DNA from: Candidatus Gastranaerophilales bacterium
GTDB taxonomy: Bacteria; Cyanobacteriota; Vampirovibrionia; Gastranaerophilales; Gastranaerophilaceae
Reading direction: 5' to 3'
Assembly (NCBI GenBank): GCA_905234865.1
Contig: CAJOJE010000013.1
Coordinates: 1-47,630 of the forward strand
DNA: 47,630 nt
The first letter of the stretch is position 1. Each line of letters starts with the position of its first letter. Both the position numbers and the translations under genes were made by a program. Under the pieces are notes generated by a model that saw nothing but the letters and a program-made list of their open reading frames with translations, did not search any database and had not been told where the DNA came from. This document shows positions 1 through 7,640 of the stretch, piece after piece.

Positions 1-130
1 CTGTTGACGTTTTCAGAAAAAAGGTAGGTATATTGTGACATGATAAAACCGTTATTTAGTGTACGTTTATCATAAAACACAAAAAGGAGATTTTTATACA
101 TGGTAAATGTGTTTTTTAAATAAAGAAAGA
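1..130. other. Left edge, no gene recognised
   Basis: An SD-like AAGGAG precedes an ATG at 100 that opens only a 7-codon frame ending with TAA at 121-123. A TTGACG at 4-9 lies upstream but has no convincing -10 at standard spacing. This could be a leader peptide or the stump of a lost gene; nothing more can be supported. Confidence 0.4.
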
Positions 131-925
131 TTATTTTACGCAAACAACCAAAGCACTGCTTTGGTCACGCCCATTTTTGTCAGGTTCTTGAGTTGAATTT
201 GCGGTATAAACACGAGCAAGGGCTTGGCTATTGACTCCTACTCCTTCATCCTTGCCCCATATTACAAAACCGCCTGCAACAGCAAGCTCGGGCGCAAGAT
301 TTGATAAAACATCCGTTTTCAAAGTAACATTATTATTGATAGCGGTAGAATATGTATATATCCGCTTGGAATATCATAAATTACTTCTGCAAAGGCAGTA
401 AGGGCAACTCTATCGGGTAATTTATCTTTTCCGCCGCATATATCAACTGCTTTTGTCCATACGTCACCGGAGGTACCGCCGCAAGTTCCTCCACAACACA
501 TAATTCCGTATTTTCCTGCTATTGCGGAGCATTCACTTCTTGTAAGTCCTTGCCGTATGAGAACGGGTGATGTCCATTTATATGTTATGCCGTTATAAGT
601 AAATTTTATGCCTGAAGTTCCGAGTTCTTTAGCATTGAATAAAACAACGTCTTTATTAAATACATTCGGTTTTTCATTGTCGTTTATATCTATGGTAATT
701 GCGACATATCCTGTTGTTTTGTTTGTGTTGCCGCTCCATTCGTATACTTTAGCTTCTTTAACGGAGCATTTTATTCCATGCTATTACCGTTGAAACTCCG
801 TCTATCGTAATAATTCCTGCGGTATCTCCAGTATAATCGTTGGTGTCATTTTCATTCATTCCGAATACTTCACCGTCTTGCATATTATTAAAATCGGATT
901 TAACAAAAAGGAAAAGTAGGGAAAT
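131..925 (-). pseudogene. Decayed prepilin-family protein (N-terminus missing, two frameshifts)
   Basis: Read on the minus strand, three stretches in different frames together give one protein of the same family as the genes at 36442, 37682 and 46964. The first (about 925-783) is preceded by an in-frame TAA and lacks the prepilin helix. The second (about 780-345) carries the family block DINDNEKPNVFNKDVVLFNA and a Cys-rich CCGGTCGGTSGD segment. The third (about 345-131) ends VVCVK. Frame changes fall near 780 and near 345. The intact relatives are secreted or pilus-like proteins with an N-terminal type IV prepilin segment. Either the gene is inactivated or the assembly has indels, but the missing N-terminus argues for true decay. 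Confidence 0.75.
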
Positions 926-1273
926 TTAGCCATAATGCTTCATTTAAAATAAAAACAACATGCAAAACGAGTGAAAAAAACATTATTTAAAAAAGTATTT
1001 TTAGGTAAAGATTTTATATTTTAGACTTGAAAAGATTGAATTATTAATTTATTTTAACAAGATTTAAGAATTTTAAATTAGATAAAACAAACATAATTAA
1101 AAGTTTAATGTAAGCAAAATGCACAGCCTGAAAAGAAAGGAGGGTTTTTAATTTAGCGGATAAAAAGATTATTTGTGAATTTTTAGTTAAATCACCTCAA
1201 GACAATAATATTTTCGTAATATAATGTAAACAGAAGATAGTGGTCATGTTATTTATTGGAAGAAAGGTAAGCT
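926..1273. other. Intergenic region with -10-like box for the downstream small gene
   Basis: About 350 AT-rich bases without a credible ORF. TATAAT at 1220-1225 is suitably placed for the gene at 1274, with no good -35 box. An SD-like AAAGGAGGG near 1137-1146 is not followed by a start codon and may be a remnant. Confidence 0.4.
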
Positions 1274-1507
1274 ATGGAATACATTGCGGATTTTAACTAT
1301 TATTTTCGAGCATTTTTAAAACAAAACCAAACGAGTTTGCAGGAAGTAATAAAAAAATATGAAGAAGAAAAAGGAAGAGTGGACGGATTTAGTTATAATA
1401 ATATAAGCGTTAAACTCAGGAATAATACGATTTCTTATAATCAGGTAGTTGAATTGCTTGATATTATAGGATATGAAGTAGTTTTTAAAAAGAAAGATAC
1501 AAAGTAA
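1274..1507 (+). CDS. Small HTH-like protein of unknown role
   Basis: A 77-residue protein preceded by AGAAAGG at good spacing. It is mostly helical by composition. An N-terminal segment (SLQEVIKKYEEEKGR, about 21-35) is followed by NISVKLRNNTISYNQVVELL and then IIGYEVVFKKK. This resembles short Xre-type helix-turn-helix proteins of gut bacteria and phages, in which a recognition helix is followed by a beta hairpin of the form GYEVxFKKK. The family is inferred from pattern only. It stands alone between a decayed prepilin gene and the ribosomal operon terminator. It could be a DNA-binding regulator or a phage remnant; the target is unknown. Confidence 0.55.
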   Translation: MEYIADFNYYFRAFLKQNQTSLQEVIKKYEEEKGRVDGFSYNNISVKLRNNTISYNQVVELLDIIGYEVVFKKKDTK

Positions 1508-1518
1508 AAGTAAAACAT

Positions 1519-1569
1519 AACGTGCTCTTATAAGTTTGTACAAACATTAAACCTATAAGAGTATTTTCC
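1519..1569 (+). terminator. Hairpin after the small HTH-like gene
   Basis: CTCTTATA and TATAAGAG form an 8-bp stem enclosing the inner palindrome GTTTGTACAAAC, followed by a broken T-rich stretch. It is probably a terminator for the upstream gene, though the U-tract is imperfect. Confidence 0.45.
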
Positions 1570-1635
1570 GTATTTTTTTAAAAAAATATAATGTTACACT
1601 AAAAATATTTTATTTATTTATTCTTATTTAAAATT

Positions 1636-1673
1636 TTAAAAAATTACCCGCAACTAATAGCTGCGGGTAATTT
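1636..1673 (-). terminator. Terminator of the S10-spc operon after rplR
   Basis: AAATTACCCGCA (1641-1652) and TGCGGGTAATTT (1662-1673) form a perfect 12-bp stem with a 9-nt loop. On the minus strand it runs into a T-rich stretch, 27 bases past the rplR stop. It shows that the operon ends after L18. Confidence 0.8.
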
Positions 1674-1699
1674 AAAATTATAAGCAAAAAACAGCAAAA

Positions 1700-2068
1700 T
1701 TAGAAGTTTAATCCGCCTTCTCTTGCTGCATCAGCGAGCGCTTGAACTCTGCCATGGAATAAAAATCCGCCTCTGTCAAATACGACGTCTTTAATTCCTT
1801 TAGCAAGAGCTTTTTTTGCAATATCTTCACCGACAACTTTAGCAGCTTCTATATTTCCGCCATGAGGAAGTTTTGAAGCCAAGTCTTTAGCTTTTGTCGA
1901 CGAACTTGCAAGAGTTACACCGTTTACGTCATCAATAACTTGAACATAGATATGTTTTAAGCTTCTGTATACGGCGAGCCTCGGGCATTCAGGAGTGCCT
2001 TTAATTTTAACTCTTACTCTTTGATGTCTTTTTTGTGTTTGTTCTTTTTTATTAATCGTTTTAATCAT
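1700..2068 (-). CDS. rplR: 50S ribosomal protein L18
   Basis: uL18 binds 5S rRNA and helps anchor it in the large subunit. The family signature is clear: [19 protein letters not shown] near the middle, then [19 protein letters not shown] and a C-terminal [14 protein letters not shown] start at the ATG at 2068 rather than the one 15 bases upstream, because GAAAGGAAG sits correctly before it; this gives 122 residues. It is the last gene of the operon and is followed by a strong hairpin. In most bacteria rpsE, rpmD, rplO and secY come next, but here they do not. Confidence 0.97.
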   Translation of the reverse strand: MIKTINKKEQTQKRHQRVRVKIKGTPECPRLAVYRSLKHIYVQVIDDVNGVTLASSSTKAKDLASKLPHGGNIEAAKVVGEDIAKKALAKGIKDVVFDRGGFLFHGRVQALADAAREGGLNF

Positions 2069-2128
2069 TTTTCTTCCTTTCACCTTAACCTAACTTGTAA
2101 AAAACAAGGGTTTATTTAGGCTTATTTA

Positions 2129-2668
2129 CTACTTCTTACCTGTTTTTCCGGCTTTACGTCTTACATATTCGCCTTCATATCTGATGCCTTTGCCTTTGTA
2201 TACTTCAGGTTGACGTTTAGACCTGATTAAAGCTGCAATATCTCCGACAGCTTGTTTGTTTGAACCTGAAACGGTAATTTTGGTATTAGCTTCAACGTCG
2301 ATTTTAATACCTTTTGGGGGTTCAATTAAAATCGGGTGAGAATATCCGAGTTGAAGGTTAATTGCAGTTCCCTGCATATTTGCTCTGTAACCTACGCCTT
2401 GGATTTCAAGTTTCTTTTCAAATCCGTCTTTAACGCCTTTAATAACATTAGCTACCAAAGTTCTCGAAAGACCATGAAGCGAACGAGATTTTCTGTCGTC
2501 ATTAACTCTTGTCAAAACAACATGATTATCTTGAAGTTCAACTTTGATTTCATCTCTGATTTGAACCTGTTCTTCACCTTTGGGACCTTTAGCCTTAACT
2601 AAATTGTCAACAACGGTAACTTCAACCCCTTGAGGGATTTCAACAGGTAATTTACCTATTCTGGACAT
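2129..2668 (-). CDS. rplF: 50S ribosomal protein L6
   Basis: uL6 is a two-domain protein near the sarcin-ricin loop and the factor-binding site. The N-terminus SRIGKLPVEIPQGVEV and the C-terminal signature QPEVYKGKGIRYEGEYVRRK with KAGKTGKK are typical, and 179 residues is the usual length. An AAGGAG-type SD precedes the ATG. A gap of 274 bases, filled by a 123-bp repeat element and flanking repeat fragments, separates it from rpsH upstream, where a few tens of bases would be normal. Confidence 0.97.
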   Translation of the reverse strand: MSRIGKLPVEIPQGVEVTVVDNLVKAKGPKGEEQVQIRDEIKVELQDNHVVLTRVNDDRKSRSLHGLSRTLVANVIKGVKDGFEKKLEIQGVGYRANMQGTAINLQLGYSHPILIEPPKGIKIDVEANTKITVSGSNKQAVGDIAALIRSKRQPEVYKGKGIRYEGEYVRRKAGKTGKK

Positions 2669-2819
2669 ATTTTTCTCCTTTTGCTTTATTTTGTGATAAA
2701 ATAGCGGGAACGCTTCGAGTATTTGCTCAAATTAACCCATTTTAAAAAGTTTTTTTAAGTATTTTGCTCTACGGAACTCATTGGCTTTGCCTCTTCGTCC
2801 GTCAGAAATTTCGCTTCTT

Positions 2820-2944
2820 GAAATTTCCTAGCGGTTCAAACCTTTCATTCCGCTCAGCCGATTTTATCGGCTTTCGCTTCATCGGGTTTTCACTTTGGCG
2901 GGTTTCACTTCCTTGCGGTCGTTACACCCTACGGAAATTTCGCT
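2820..2944. repeat. 123-bp intergenic element, copy 1
   Basis: 2822-2944 matches 3568-3690 at all but about three positions. It begins at GAAATTTCCTAG (2820-2831) and ends at CTACGGAAATTTC (2929-2941), which are imperfect inverted repeats of each other. Inside is the hairpin GCCGATTTTATCGGC. It abuts and slightly overlaps the stop codon of rpsH and fills the rpsH-rplF gap. It is richer in G+C than its surroundings. A fragment resembling its right end (AGAAATTTCGCTTC) lies just to its left, suggesting nested or tandem units. No transposase is encoded, so it is best described as MITE-like or REP-like. Confidence 0.8.
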
Positions 2945-3338
2945 ACCAGATGTAGCAAAGAACTTCTCCGCCGATATTTTCTTTTCTTGCAGCTTTATCG
3001 GTCATTAAACCTTTGCTGGTTGAAACAACGGCAATACCCAAGCCGTCAAAAACTCTGGGAAGGTTTTTAGCCTTTGAGTATGTTCTGAGACCGGGTGTCG
3101 AAACTCTTTGTAAGCCTTTAATAACCGATTTATTATCGGTATATTTAAGGTTTACGTTAATAACATCAAAATTACCTTCTTTGATAATTTGATAATCTTC
3201 AATGTACCCTTCTTCCTTTAAAAGCTTAACAAGAGAAACTTTTAATTTTGATGAAGGAATTTTAACTTCGCTATGATTAACCATAGCACCATTTCTGATT
3301 CTTGTAAGTAAATCAGCAATAGGATCGGTAACTGTCAT
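2943..3338 (-). CDS. rpsH: 30S ribosomal protein S8
   Basis: uS8 binds helix 21 of 16S rRNA and in many bacteria represses its own operon. The sequence begins MTVTDPIADLLTRIRNG and ends with the diagnostic ARKENIGGEVLCYIW. The ORF is open further upstream, but the ATG at 3338 is the family start and has GAAAGGAAA before it; this gives 131 residues. Its stop codon overlaps the end of repeat copy 1. Upstream lie two small hairpins, a terminator-like hairpin and repeat copy 2, an unusually elaborate leader for an internal operon gene. Confidence 0.97.
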   Translation of the reverse strand: MTVTDPIADLLTRIRNGAMVNHSEVKIPSSKLKVSLVKLLKEEGYIEDYQIIKEGNFDVINVNLKYTDNKSVIKGLQRVSTPGLRTYSKAKNLPRVFDGLGIAVVSTSKGLMTDKAARKENIGGEVLCYIW

Positions 3339-3358
3339 AAAAATTTCCTTTCTACTTG

Positions 3359-3407
3359 CAAGGTAAACCTTGTAGTTTAGCTGGTAACAAACTTGAATAA
3401 ATTCAAG
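3359..3407 (-). promoter_or_regulatory. Two small hairpins in the rpsH leader
   Basis: CAAGG-TAAA-CCTTG (3359-3372) and CTTGAAT-AA-ATTCAAG (3392-3407) are perfect stems just upstream of the S8 ribosome-binding site. Their placement suggests translational control of rpsH. Binding by S8 itself is possible but not shown. Confidence 0.35.
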
Positions 3408-3452
3408 TACACTAATTTTAATTGAAACAAAAAAAATATGCAATTAAATATT

Positions 3453-3476
3453 TAAAAAAGCGCCAAGAGGCGCTTT
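3453..3476 (-). terminator. Terminator-like hairpin between rpsN and rpsH
   Basis: AAAGCGCC-AAGA-GGCGCTTT (3457-3476) is a perfect 8-bp stem with a 4-base loop. On the minus strand it is followed by Ts, six in total counting those in the stem. It sits inside the ribosomal operon in the direction of transcription, so it would act as an attenuator or partial terminator. Confidence 0.6.
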
Positions 3477-3567
3477 AAAGATTATATTATGTTCAATCAA
3501 GGCGATAAATGCAAAGATATAAAATTATCTTACACATAGAATGTAAAACATTCACACCTAAAGGCTG

Positions 3568-3690
3568 AATTTCCCGGCGGTTCAAACCTTTCATTCCGCT
3601 CAGCCGATTTTATCGGCTTACGCTTCATCGGGTTTTCACTTTGGCGGGTTTCACTTCCTTGCGGTCGTTACACCCTACGGAAATTTCGCT
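3568..3690. repeat. 123-bp intergenic element, copy 2
   Basis: Nearly identical to 2822-2944 and in the same orientation. It ends a few bases before the rpsN stop codon, just as copy 1 ends at the rpsH stop. The left end (GAATTTCCCG) is a poorer inverted match to the right end than in copy 1. Confidence 0.8.
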
Positions 3691-3697
3691 TCATAAG

Positions 3698-3904
3698 TTA
3701 CCATGAAGATTTGGTAACACCGGGCAATAAACCTCTGTGAGCAAATTCTCTCAAGTGAATTCTGCAAAGACCAAAATCTCTGTGAAAGCCATGAGGTCTG
3801 CCACAAATTGAACAACGGTTATGAAGTCTTACTTTAGGGTATTTACCAACTGCAGCAAGAGCCTCTCTTTTTTGTTCTTTATCAATCATGGATTTTTTAG
3901 CCAT
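3698..3904 (-). CDS. rpsN: 30S ribosomal protein S14, short zinc-type with CxxC...CxxH
   Basis: uS14 lies in the 30S head and is needed for late assembly. This is the short, zinc-binding class (68 residues here). C31, C34 and C47 are present, but the fourth ligand of the usual CxxC...CxxC set is His50 (CRIH). Histidine can bind zinc, so the site is probably still functional. The C-terminus [10 protein letters not shown] is typical. The gene lies between rplE and rpsH as expected, with a good SD (AAAGGAG). Its 3' side is unusual: repeat copy 2 and a terminator-like hairpin separate it from rpsH by 359 bases. Confidence 0.95.
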   Translation of the reverse strand: MAKKSMIDKEQKREALAAVGKYPKVRLHNRCSICGRPHGFHRDFGLCRIHLREFAHRGLLPGVTKSSW

Positions 3905-3925
3905 TAATTATTTCTCCTTTATGAA

Positions 3926-4483
3926 TTAATGTTTTTTGAAAGGCATACCTAAATGTTTAAGCAAAGCTCTTGCTTGTTCATCATTTGGAGCCGTAGTAAT
4001 AATAGATACGTTCATACCTTTTACGATATCAACTTCGTCAAAATGAATTTCAGGGAACAAAGACTGCTCTTTTAAACCAAAAGTGTAGTTACCTCTGCTG
4101 TCAAAACTCTTGGGAGAAATTCCTCTAAAGTCACGAATTCTGGGAAGAACAACGCAATTTAATTTTTGAAGAAAATCATACATGCGATCTCCTCTTAACG
4201 TAACCATAGCACCAACCGGCATGCCTTCTCTTAATTTATATGACGCAATAGATTTTTTTGCTTTTGTTGCAAGTGCTTTTTGTCCTGCAATTTTTGAAAG
4301 CTGATTAACGATAGATTCAGCAAGTTTAGAATTGTGGCTTGCTTCGCCGACGCCCATATTTAAAACGATTTTATGGAGCTTGGGAATTTGCATATCATTA
4401 GATAAGTTAAACTCTTTCTTTAATTCAGCTCTGATTTCATTATAATAACGCTCTTTTAAGCTGGTAGTTTTTTTAGTTGACAT
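3926..4483 (-). CDS. rplE: 50S ribosomal protein L5
   Basis: uL5 binds 5S rRNA and contacts the P-site tRNA and the small-subunit head. Family blocks seen include [16 protein letters not shown] near residue 35, [35 protein letters not shown] and the C-terminal LLKHLGMPF. At 185 residues it has the usual length for the longer bacterial form. It follows rplX after an 82-base intercistronic stretch that contains two hairpins; other gaps in this part of the operon are much shorter. Confidence 0.97.
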   Translation of the reverse strand: MSTKKTTSLKERYYNEIRAELKKEFNLSNDMQIPKLHKIVLNMGVGEASHNSKLAESIVNQLSKIAGQKALATKAKKSIASYKLREGMPVGAMVTLRGDRMYDFLQKLNCVVLPRIRDFRGISPKSFDSRGNYTFGLKEQSLFPEIHFDEVDIVKGMNVSIITTAPNDEQARALLKHLGMPFKKH

Positions 4484-4493
4484 AATTTTTATT

Positions 4494-4565
4494 CCTTTTT
4501 TAGCCTTTGAGATTTTTACCTTTAGGGCCTGTCAAATCTCAATGCCGGGGTCATCCCCTTTTGTA
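4494..4565 (-). promoter_or_regulatory. Structured rplX-rplE intercistronic region
   Basis: GAGATTT (4509-4515) pairs with AAATCTC (4534-4540), and GGGG-TCAT-CCCC occupies 4547-4558. In E. coli the S8 repressor site of the spc operon lies at the rplX-rplE junction. The position matches, but I cannot show that the fold mimics the S8 site of 16S rRNA. Confidence 0.35.
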
Positions 4566-4898
4566 TTATACGTCTAAAGTTTCGCCGCATTTTTTGCAAA
4601 CACGAACTTTTTTATCATTCTTAATCTCAAACTTAATTCTTGTTGCTTTTTCGCAAGCAGGGCAAACAACCATAACATTTGAAGAATCAATCATTGATTC
4701 AACTTTGTTTAAGCCGCCTTCAATTCCTGCCATAGGGTTTGGTTTTTGAGCTTTTGTTTTCAAATTTACACCCTCAACAAGGACTTTACCTTTATCGAGA
4801 TTAACTTTTTTTACGGTTCCCGTTTTACCTTTGTCTTTCCCTGCAAGAACGACAACTTTGTCACCGGTTTTTGTATGAATTGATTTTTTTTCTGACAT
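4566..4898 (-). CDS. rplX: 50S ribosomal protein L24
   Basis: uL24 is an early-assembly protein of the large subunit. An N-terminal KOW segment (about 10-37: TGDKVVVLAGKDKGKTGTV) is followed by the family motif KPNPMAGIEGG near residue 53. A C-terminal zinc ribbon has C79, C82, C101 and C104 (CPAC...CKKC). Its 110 residues match the zinc-bearing long form. It starts 11 bases after the rplN stop, as in a normal spc operon. Confidence 0.97.
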   Translation of the reverse strand: MSEKKSIHTKTGDKVVVLAGKDKGKTGTVKKVNLDKGKVLVEGVNLKTKAQKPNPMAGIEGGLNKVESMIDSSNVMVVCPACEKATRIKFEIKNDKKVRVCKKCGETLDV

Positions 4899-4909
4899 TG
4901 TCTTATTCC

Positions 4910-5278
4910 TTATATAACTTCAGGTGCCAAAGAAACTATTTTCATGTAGTTTTTATCTCTAAGTTCCCTTGCCACCGGCCCAAATACACGAGTACCTTTA
5001 GGATTACCGTCTTTATTGATAATAACGGCAGCATTGTCGTCAAATCGGATAACCGAACCGTCATTTCTTTTAATGTCGGCTTTGGTTCTGACAACAACAG
5101 CAGTAACAACTTCTGATTTTTTAACCGTCATATTCGGGGTAGCTTGTTTAACTGCAGCAATTATAACATCGCCAACACCGGCATATTTTTTGCACGAAGA
5201 ACCCATAACACGAATGCACAAAAGTTCTTTTGCGCCCGTATTATCTGCAACTTGCAATCTTGTTTCTTGTTGTATCAT
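4910..5278 (-). CDS. rplN: 50S ribosomal protein L14
   Basis: uL14 sits at the subunit interface and forms bridges with 16S rRNA. The sequence is a full-length, canonical 122 residues: [20 protein letters not shown] at the start, [20 protein letters not shown] in the centre and [19 protein letters not shown] at the end. It is the first gene of the classical spc half and lies 32 bases after rpsQ, with no promoter visible between them, so the S10 and spc groups are probably transcribed together. Confidence 0.97.
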   Translation of the reverse strand: MIQQETRLQVADNTGAKELLCIRVMGSSCKKYAGVGDVIIAAVKQATPNMTVKKSEVVTAVVVRTKADIKRNDGSVIRFDDNAAVIINKDGNPKGTRVFGPVARELRDKNYMKIVSLAPEVI

Positions 5279-5310
5279 TGTTTTTACCTTTATTACTTTA
5301 TAATTGTTAA

Positions 5311-5556
5311 CTATTTCTTAGCTTCAACAACTTTATCCAATACCCATCTAACTTGTCCGGAGATGGGTCTGTTTTCAATAATTGAAACAACATCGCCTTC
5401 TTGACAGGTATTTTCGTTATCTCTGACTTTATAATTTTTTGTCATTATTGTTCTTTTTTTATATTTATCATGCATTTTGTGTTCGCTAACTTGGACAACT
5501 ATTGTTTTATCCATTTTGTTGCTAACTACAACGCCTTGTTTAACTTTTTTAGGCAT
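5311..5556 (-). CDS. rpsQ: 30S ribosomal protein S17
   Basis: uS17 is a primary 16S rRNA-binding protein of the small-subunit body. The family pattern is clear: [18 protein letters not shown], then the [11 protein letters not shown] segment and [18 protein letters not shown]. The 81-residue length is normal. It follows rpmC directly in the standard order. Confidence 0.96.
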   Translation of the reverse strand: MPKKVKQGVVVSNKMDKTIVVQVSEHKMHDKYKKRTIMTKNYKVRDNENTCQEGDVVSIIENRPISGQVRWVLDKVVEAKK

Positions 5557-5583
5557 CTTTTTTTATTCCTTATCCTTATTAAC

Positions 5584-5781
5584 CTACTTTTGAAGTTCTT
5601 TTTCTCTCAAAACAGTTTTCATTTGTGCAATCTGTTTTTTCAAGTTTTTGATTTGTGCAGGATTTTCTAAGGGAGTCATTTTGTTGTGTTTGATTTTCAA
5701 TTGAAACAACTCAGCCTTAGCGCTCAAAATCGCTTCATGCAATTCTTCAATAGTTTTATCTTTAATTTCTTGAAGTTTCAT
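5584..5781 (-). CDS. rpmC: 50S ribosomal protein L29
   Basis: uL29 is a small two-helix protein at the exit of the nascent-peptide tunnel, near the docking site for SRP and trigger factor. The sequence (65 residues) shows the expected helical hairpin: EIKDKTIEELHEAILSAKAE, then PAQIKNLKKQIAQMKTVLRE. It begins 8 bases after the rplP stop codon, consistent with translational coupling. Confidence 0.95.
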   Translation of the reverse strand: MKLQEIKDKTIEELHEAILSAKAELFQLKIKHNKMTPLENPAQIKNLKKQIAQMKTVLREKELQK

Positions 5782-5789
5782 TATATCAC

Positions 5790-6194
5790 CTATTTTTCTA
5801 TTATTCTTGTTTTAATCGGTAACTTTTGAGCGGCAAGTTCAAGAGCCTTAATTGCTTCTTCTCTGACGGAATACTCAAGTTCAAAAAGCATTCTGCCGGG
5901 TTTTACAACGGCTACCCAGTATTCAGGGTTTCCTTTACCTTTACCCATACGAGTTTCAGCAGGTTTCTTTGTAATTGGTTTATCAGGGAAAATCTTAATC
6001 CATACGTTACCGCCCCTTTTAATCTGTCTTGTCATGCAACGACGTGCAGCTTCAATCTGACGTGATGTAATCCAAGCGGGTTCGGTTGTAGCAAGCCCGT
6101 ATGAACCAAATTCAAGAGAAGTACCTCTTGTTTCTGACCCTTTCATATTGCCTTTTTGTTTTTTTCTGAATTTTGTCTTTTTAGGCATTAACAT
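5790..6194 (-). CDS. rplP: 50S ribosomal protein L16
   Basis: uL16 organises the A-site region of the large subunit. The start [15 protein letters not shown], the central [12 protein letters not shown]-like segment ([20 protein letters not shown]) and [19 protein letters not shown] are diagnostic. I keep the first ATG (6194), since AAGGAG lies about 9 bases before it; the second Met two codons later would be too far. This gives 134 residues. Confidence 0.97.
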   Translation of the reverse strand: MLMPKKTKFRKKQKGNMKGSETRGTSLEFGSYGLATTEPAWITSRQIEAARRCMTRQIKRGGNVWIKIFPDKPITKKPAETRMGKGKGNPEYWVAVVKPGRMLFELEYSVREEAIKALELAAQKLPIKTRIIEK

Positions 6195-6226
6195 TTTTAT
6201 TTGCTCCTTAATTCAATTAAGTTTTA

Positions 6227-6976
6227 CTAGGCTTCAGCTTCAGCCTGTACAGGGGCATCGGATTTCTTTCTCTTAGGGTTGAATCTGCCTTGCCCTTTAT
6301 CTTGTGTAACTTTTTTGGTTTTGATATTTTGATCAGCTTTTTCACCGGGCATTAAGTCCGATTTGAATACCCAAACTTTAACGCCGATTTTGCCCATTAC
6401 GGTATCAGCTTCCGCAAAACCGTATTGAACGTCAGCTCTTAATGTTTGCAAAGGAATTCTTCCTTCTTTAGCCCATTCGCTTCTTGCAATTTCGGCACCG
6501 CCCAAACGTCCCGATACCATAACTTTGATACCTTGAACGCCCGCTCTCATGGTTCTTTGCATTGCCTGTTTCATAGCTCTTCTGAACGCAATACGTTTTT
6601 CAAGCTGGAGAGCAATATTTTCTGCAACCAATTGAGCGTCGACATCAATTCTTGCAACTTCAACAACGTCAATTGAAACATTTTGGTTGTTGATTAATTT
6701 TTGAACGGAACTTCTTAATTCATCAATGCCCTGTCCGCCACGACCGACTACAATACCGGGTTTTGCGGTAACAACAGTGATGTTTACGCTTTGAGCTTTT
6801 CTTTGAATATTAATTCTTGAAACGCCCGCAGTATAAAGTTTTTTCTTAACAAATTTCCTGATTTTTGCATCTTCGGCAATATTTTCAGCATATTGTTTTC
6901 TTTTGGCAAACCATGTTGAAACCCATGGCTCGATTATTCCTATTCTAAATCCTGTCGGATGTGTCTTTTGTCCCAC
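6227..6976 (-). CDS. rpsC: 30S ribosomal protein S3
   Basis: uS3 lines the mRNA entry channel and has helicase-related contacts. Its N-terminus [14 protein letters not shown] is typical. A KH domain carries [15 protein letters not shown] (about residues 73-87), and the C-terminal domain has [13 protein letters not shown]. At 249 residues it carries a Lys-rich, then Ala/Glu-rich tail of about 30 residues past the conserved core, a variable part of this family. It sits between rplV and rplP in standard order. Confidence 0.97.
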   Translation of the reverse strand: MGQKTHPTGFRIGIIEPWVSTWFAKRKQYAENIAEDAKIRKFVKKKLYTAGVSRINIQRKAQSVNITVVTAKPGIVVGRGGQGIDELRSSVQKLINNQNVSIDVVEVARIDVDAQLVAENIALQLEKRIAFRRAMKQAMQRTMRAGVQGIKVMVSGRLGGAEIARSEWAKEGRIPLQTLRADVQYGFAEADTVMGKIGVKVWVFKSDLMPGEKADQNIKTKKVTQDKGQGRFNPKRKKSDAPVQAEAEA

Positions 6977-6993
6977 TTTTACTTTACTCCTGA

Positions 6994-7329
6994 TTAGTTA
7001 CTTGTTAACTTTACTGTTATGTGCGATGTTCTTTTAAACCTTTTGTACATTCTGCCTTGAGCACGAGGCCTTGCTCTTTTGTATGTAACGGATTCGTCGG
7101 CAAAGATTTCGGAAACTTTTAAATTGTCAGCTCTGCCGTCGAATTTTTCTTGAGCATTAGCCACAGCAGCAGTAAGGTTTTTTTCAACAATCCTGGCAGC
7201 AAAGTAGGGCATGTATTTTAGCATTCTTAACGCTTCAGATGCGACTTTGCCTCTTATTTCGTTAATGACACGGCGAAGTTTTCTAGCCGGCATTTTTATA
7301 TTAGTCTGTTTAGCTGTTGCTTGTTGCAT
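6994..7329 (-). CDS. rplV: 50S ribosomal protein L22
   Basis: uL22 has a long loop that lines the peptide exit tunnel. Conserved parts seen are [35 protein letters not shown] and the C-terminal [20 protein letters not shown] that includes the tunnel hairpin. The 111-residue length is normal. It lies directly after rpsS with a 15-base gap. Confidence 0.97.
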   Translation of the reverse strand: MQQATAKQTNIKMPARKLRRVINEIRGKVASEALRMLKYMPYFAARIVEKNLTAAVANAQEKFDGRADNLKVSEIFADESVTYKRARPRAQGRMYKRFKRTSHITVKLTSN

Positions 7330-7344
7330 TTTTCTTATCCTTTA

Positions 7345-7626
7345 TTACTTTTTCTTAGCGGTTTTATCTTGTCCGGCATGACCTTTGAAGGTTCTGGTTA
7401 CCGCAAACTCGCCGAGTTTATGACCAACCATTTGTTCTGTAACATATACAGGAACATGAGATTTGCCGTTATGAACCGCAATCGTGTGACCTAACATGTC
7501 AGGAATAATCATTGAAGCTCTTGACCATGTTTTGATAACCTTCTTTTCTTGCGCTTCATTTAATTTATTTATCTTTTTTATTAAAGAGTCATGAACAAAA
7601 GGACCCTTTTTTAATGAACGAGGCAT
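7345..7626 (-). CDS. rpsS: 30S ribosomal protein S19
   Basis: uS19 is in the 30S head and, with S13, contacts the large subunit and the A-site tRNA. The sequence starts [19 protein letters not shown] and contains [20 protein letters not shown] and [15 protein letters not shown], all canonical. At 93 residues it is full length. It lies 14 bases after rplB. Confidence 0.97.
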   Translation of the reverse strand: MPRSLKKGPFVHDSLIKKINKLNEAQEKKVIKTWSRASMIIPDMLGHTIAVHNGKSHVPVYVTEQMVGHKLGEFAVTRTFKGHAGQDKTAKKK

Positions 7627-7640
7627 TTATCTATGTTCTC

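Noticed and set aside
1137-1160. Strong SD-like AAAGGAGGG
   Set aside because: No start codon or frame follows; it may be a relic.
2829-2845. T-arm-like GGTTCAAACC in the repeats, suggestive of a tRNA
   Set aside because: No acceptor, D or anticodon stem can be formed around it, and no CCA end is near.
2764-2955. Open frame of 63 codons across repeat copy 1
   Set aside because: It lies antisense in a ribosomal operon gap, has no SD, and its length follows from the repeat sequence.
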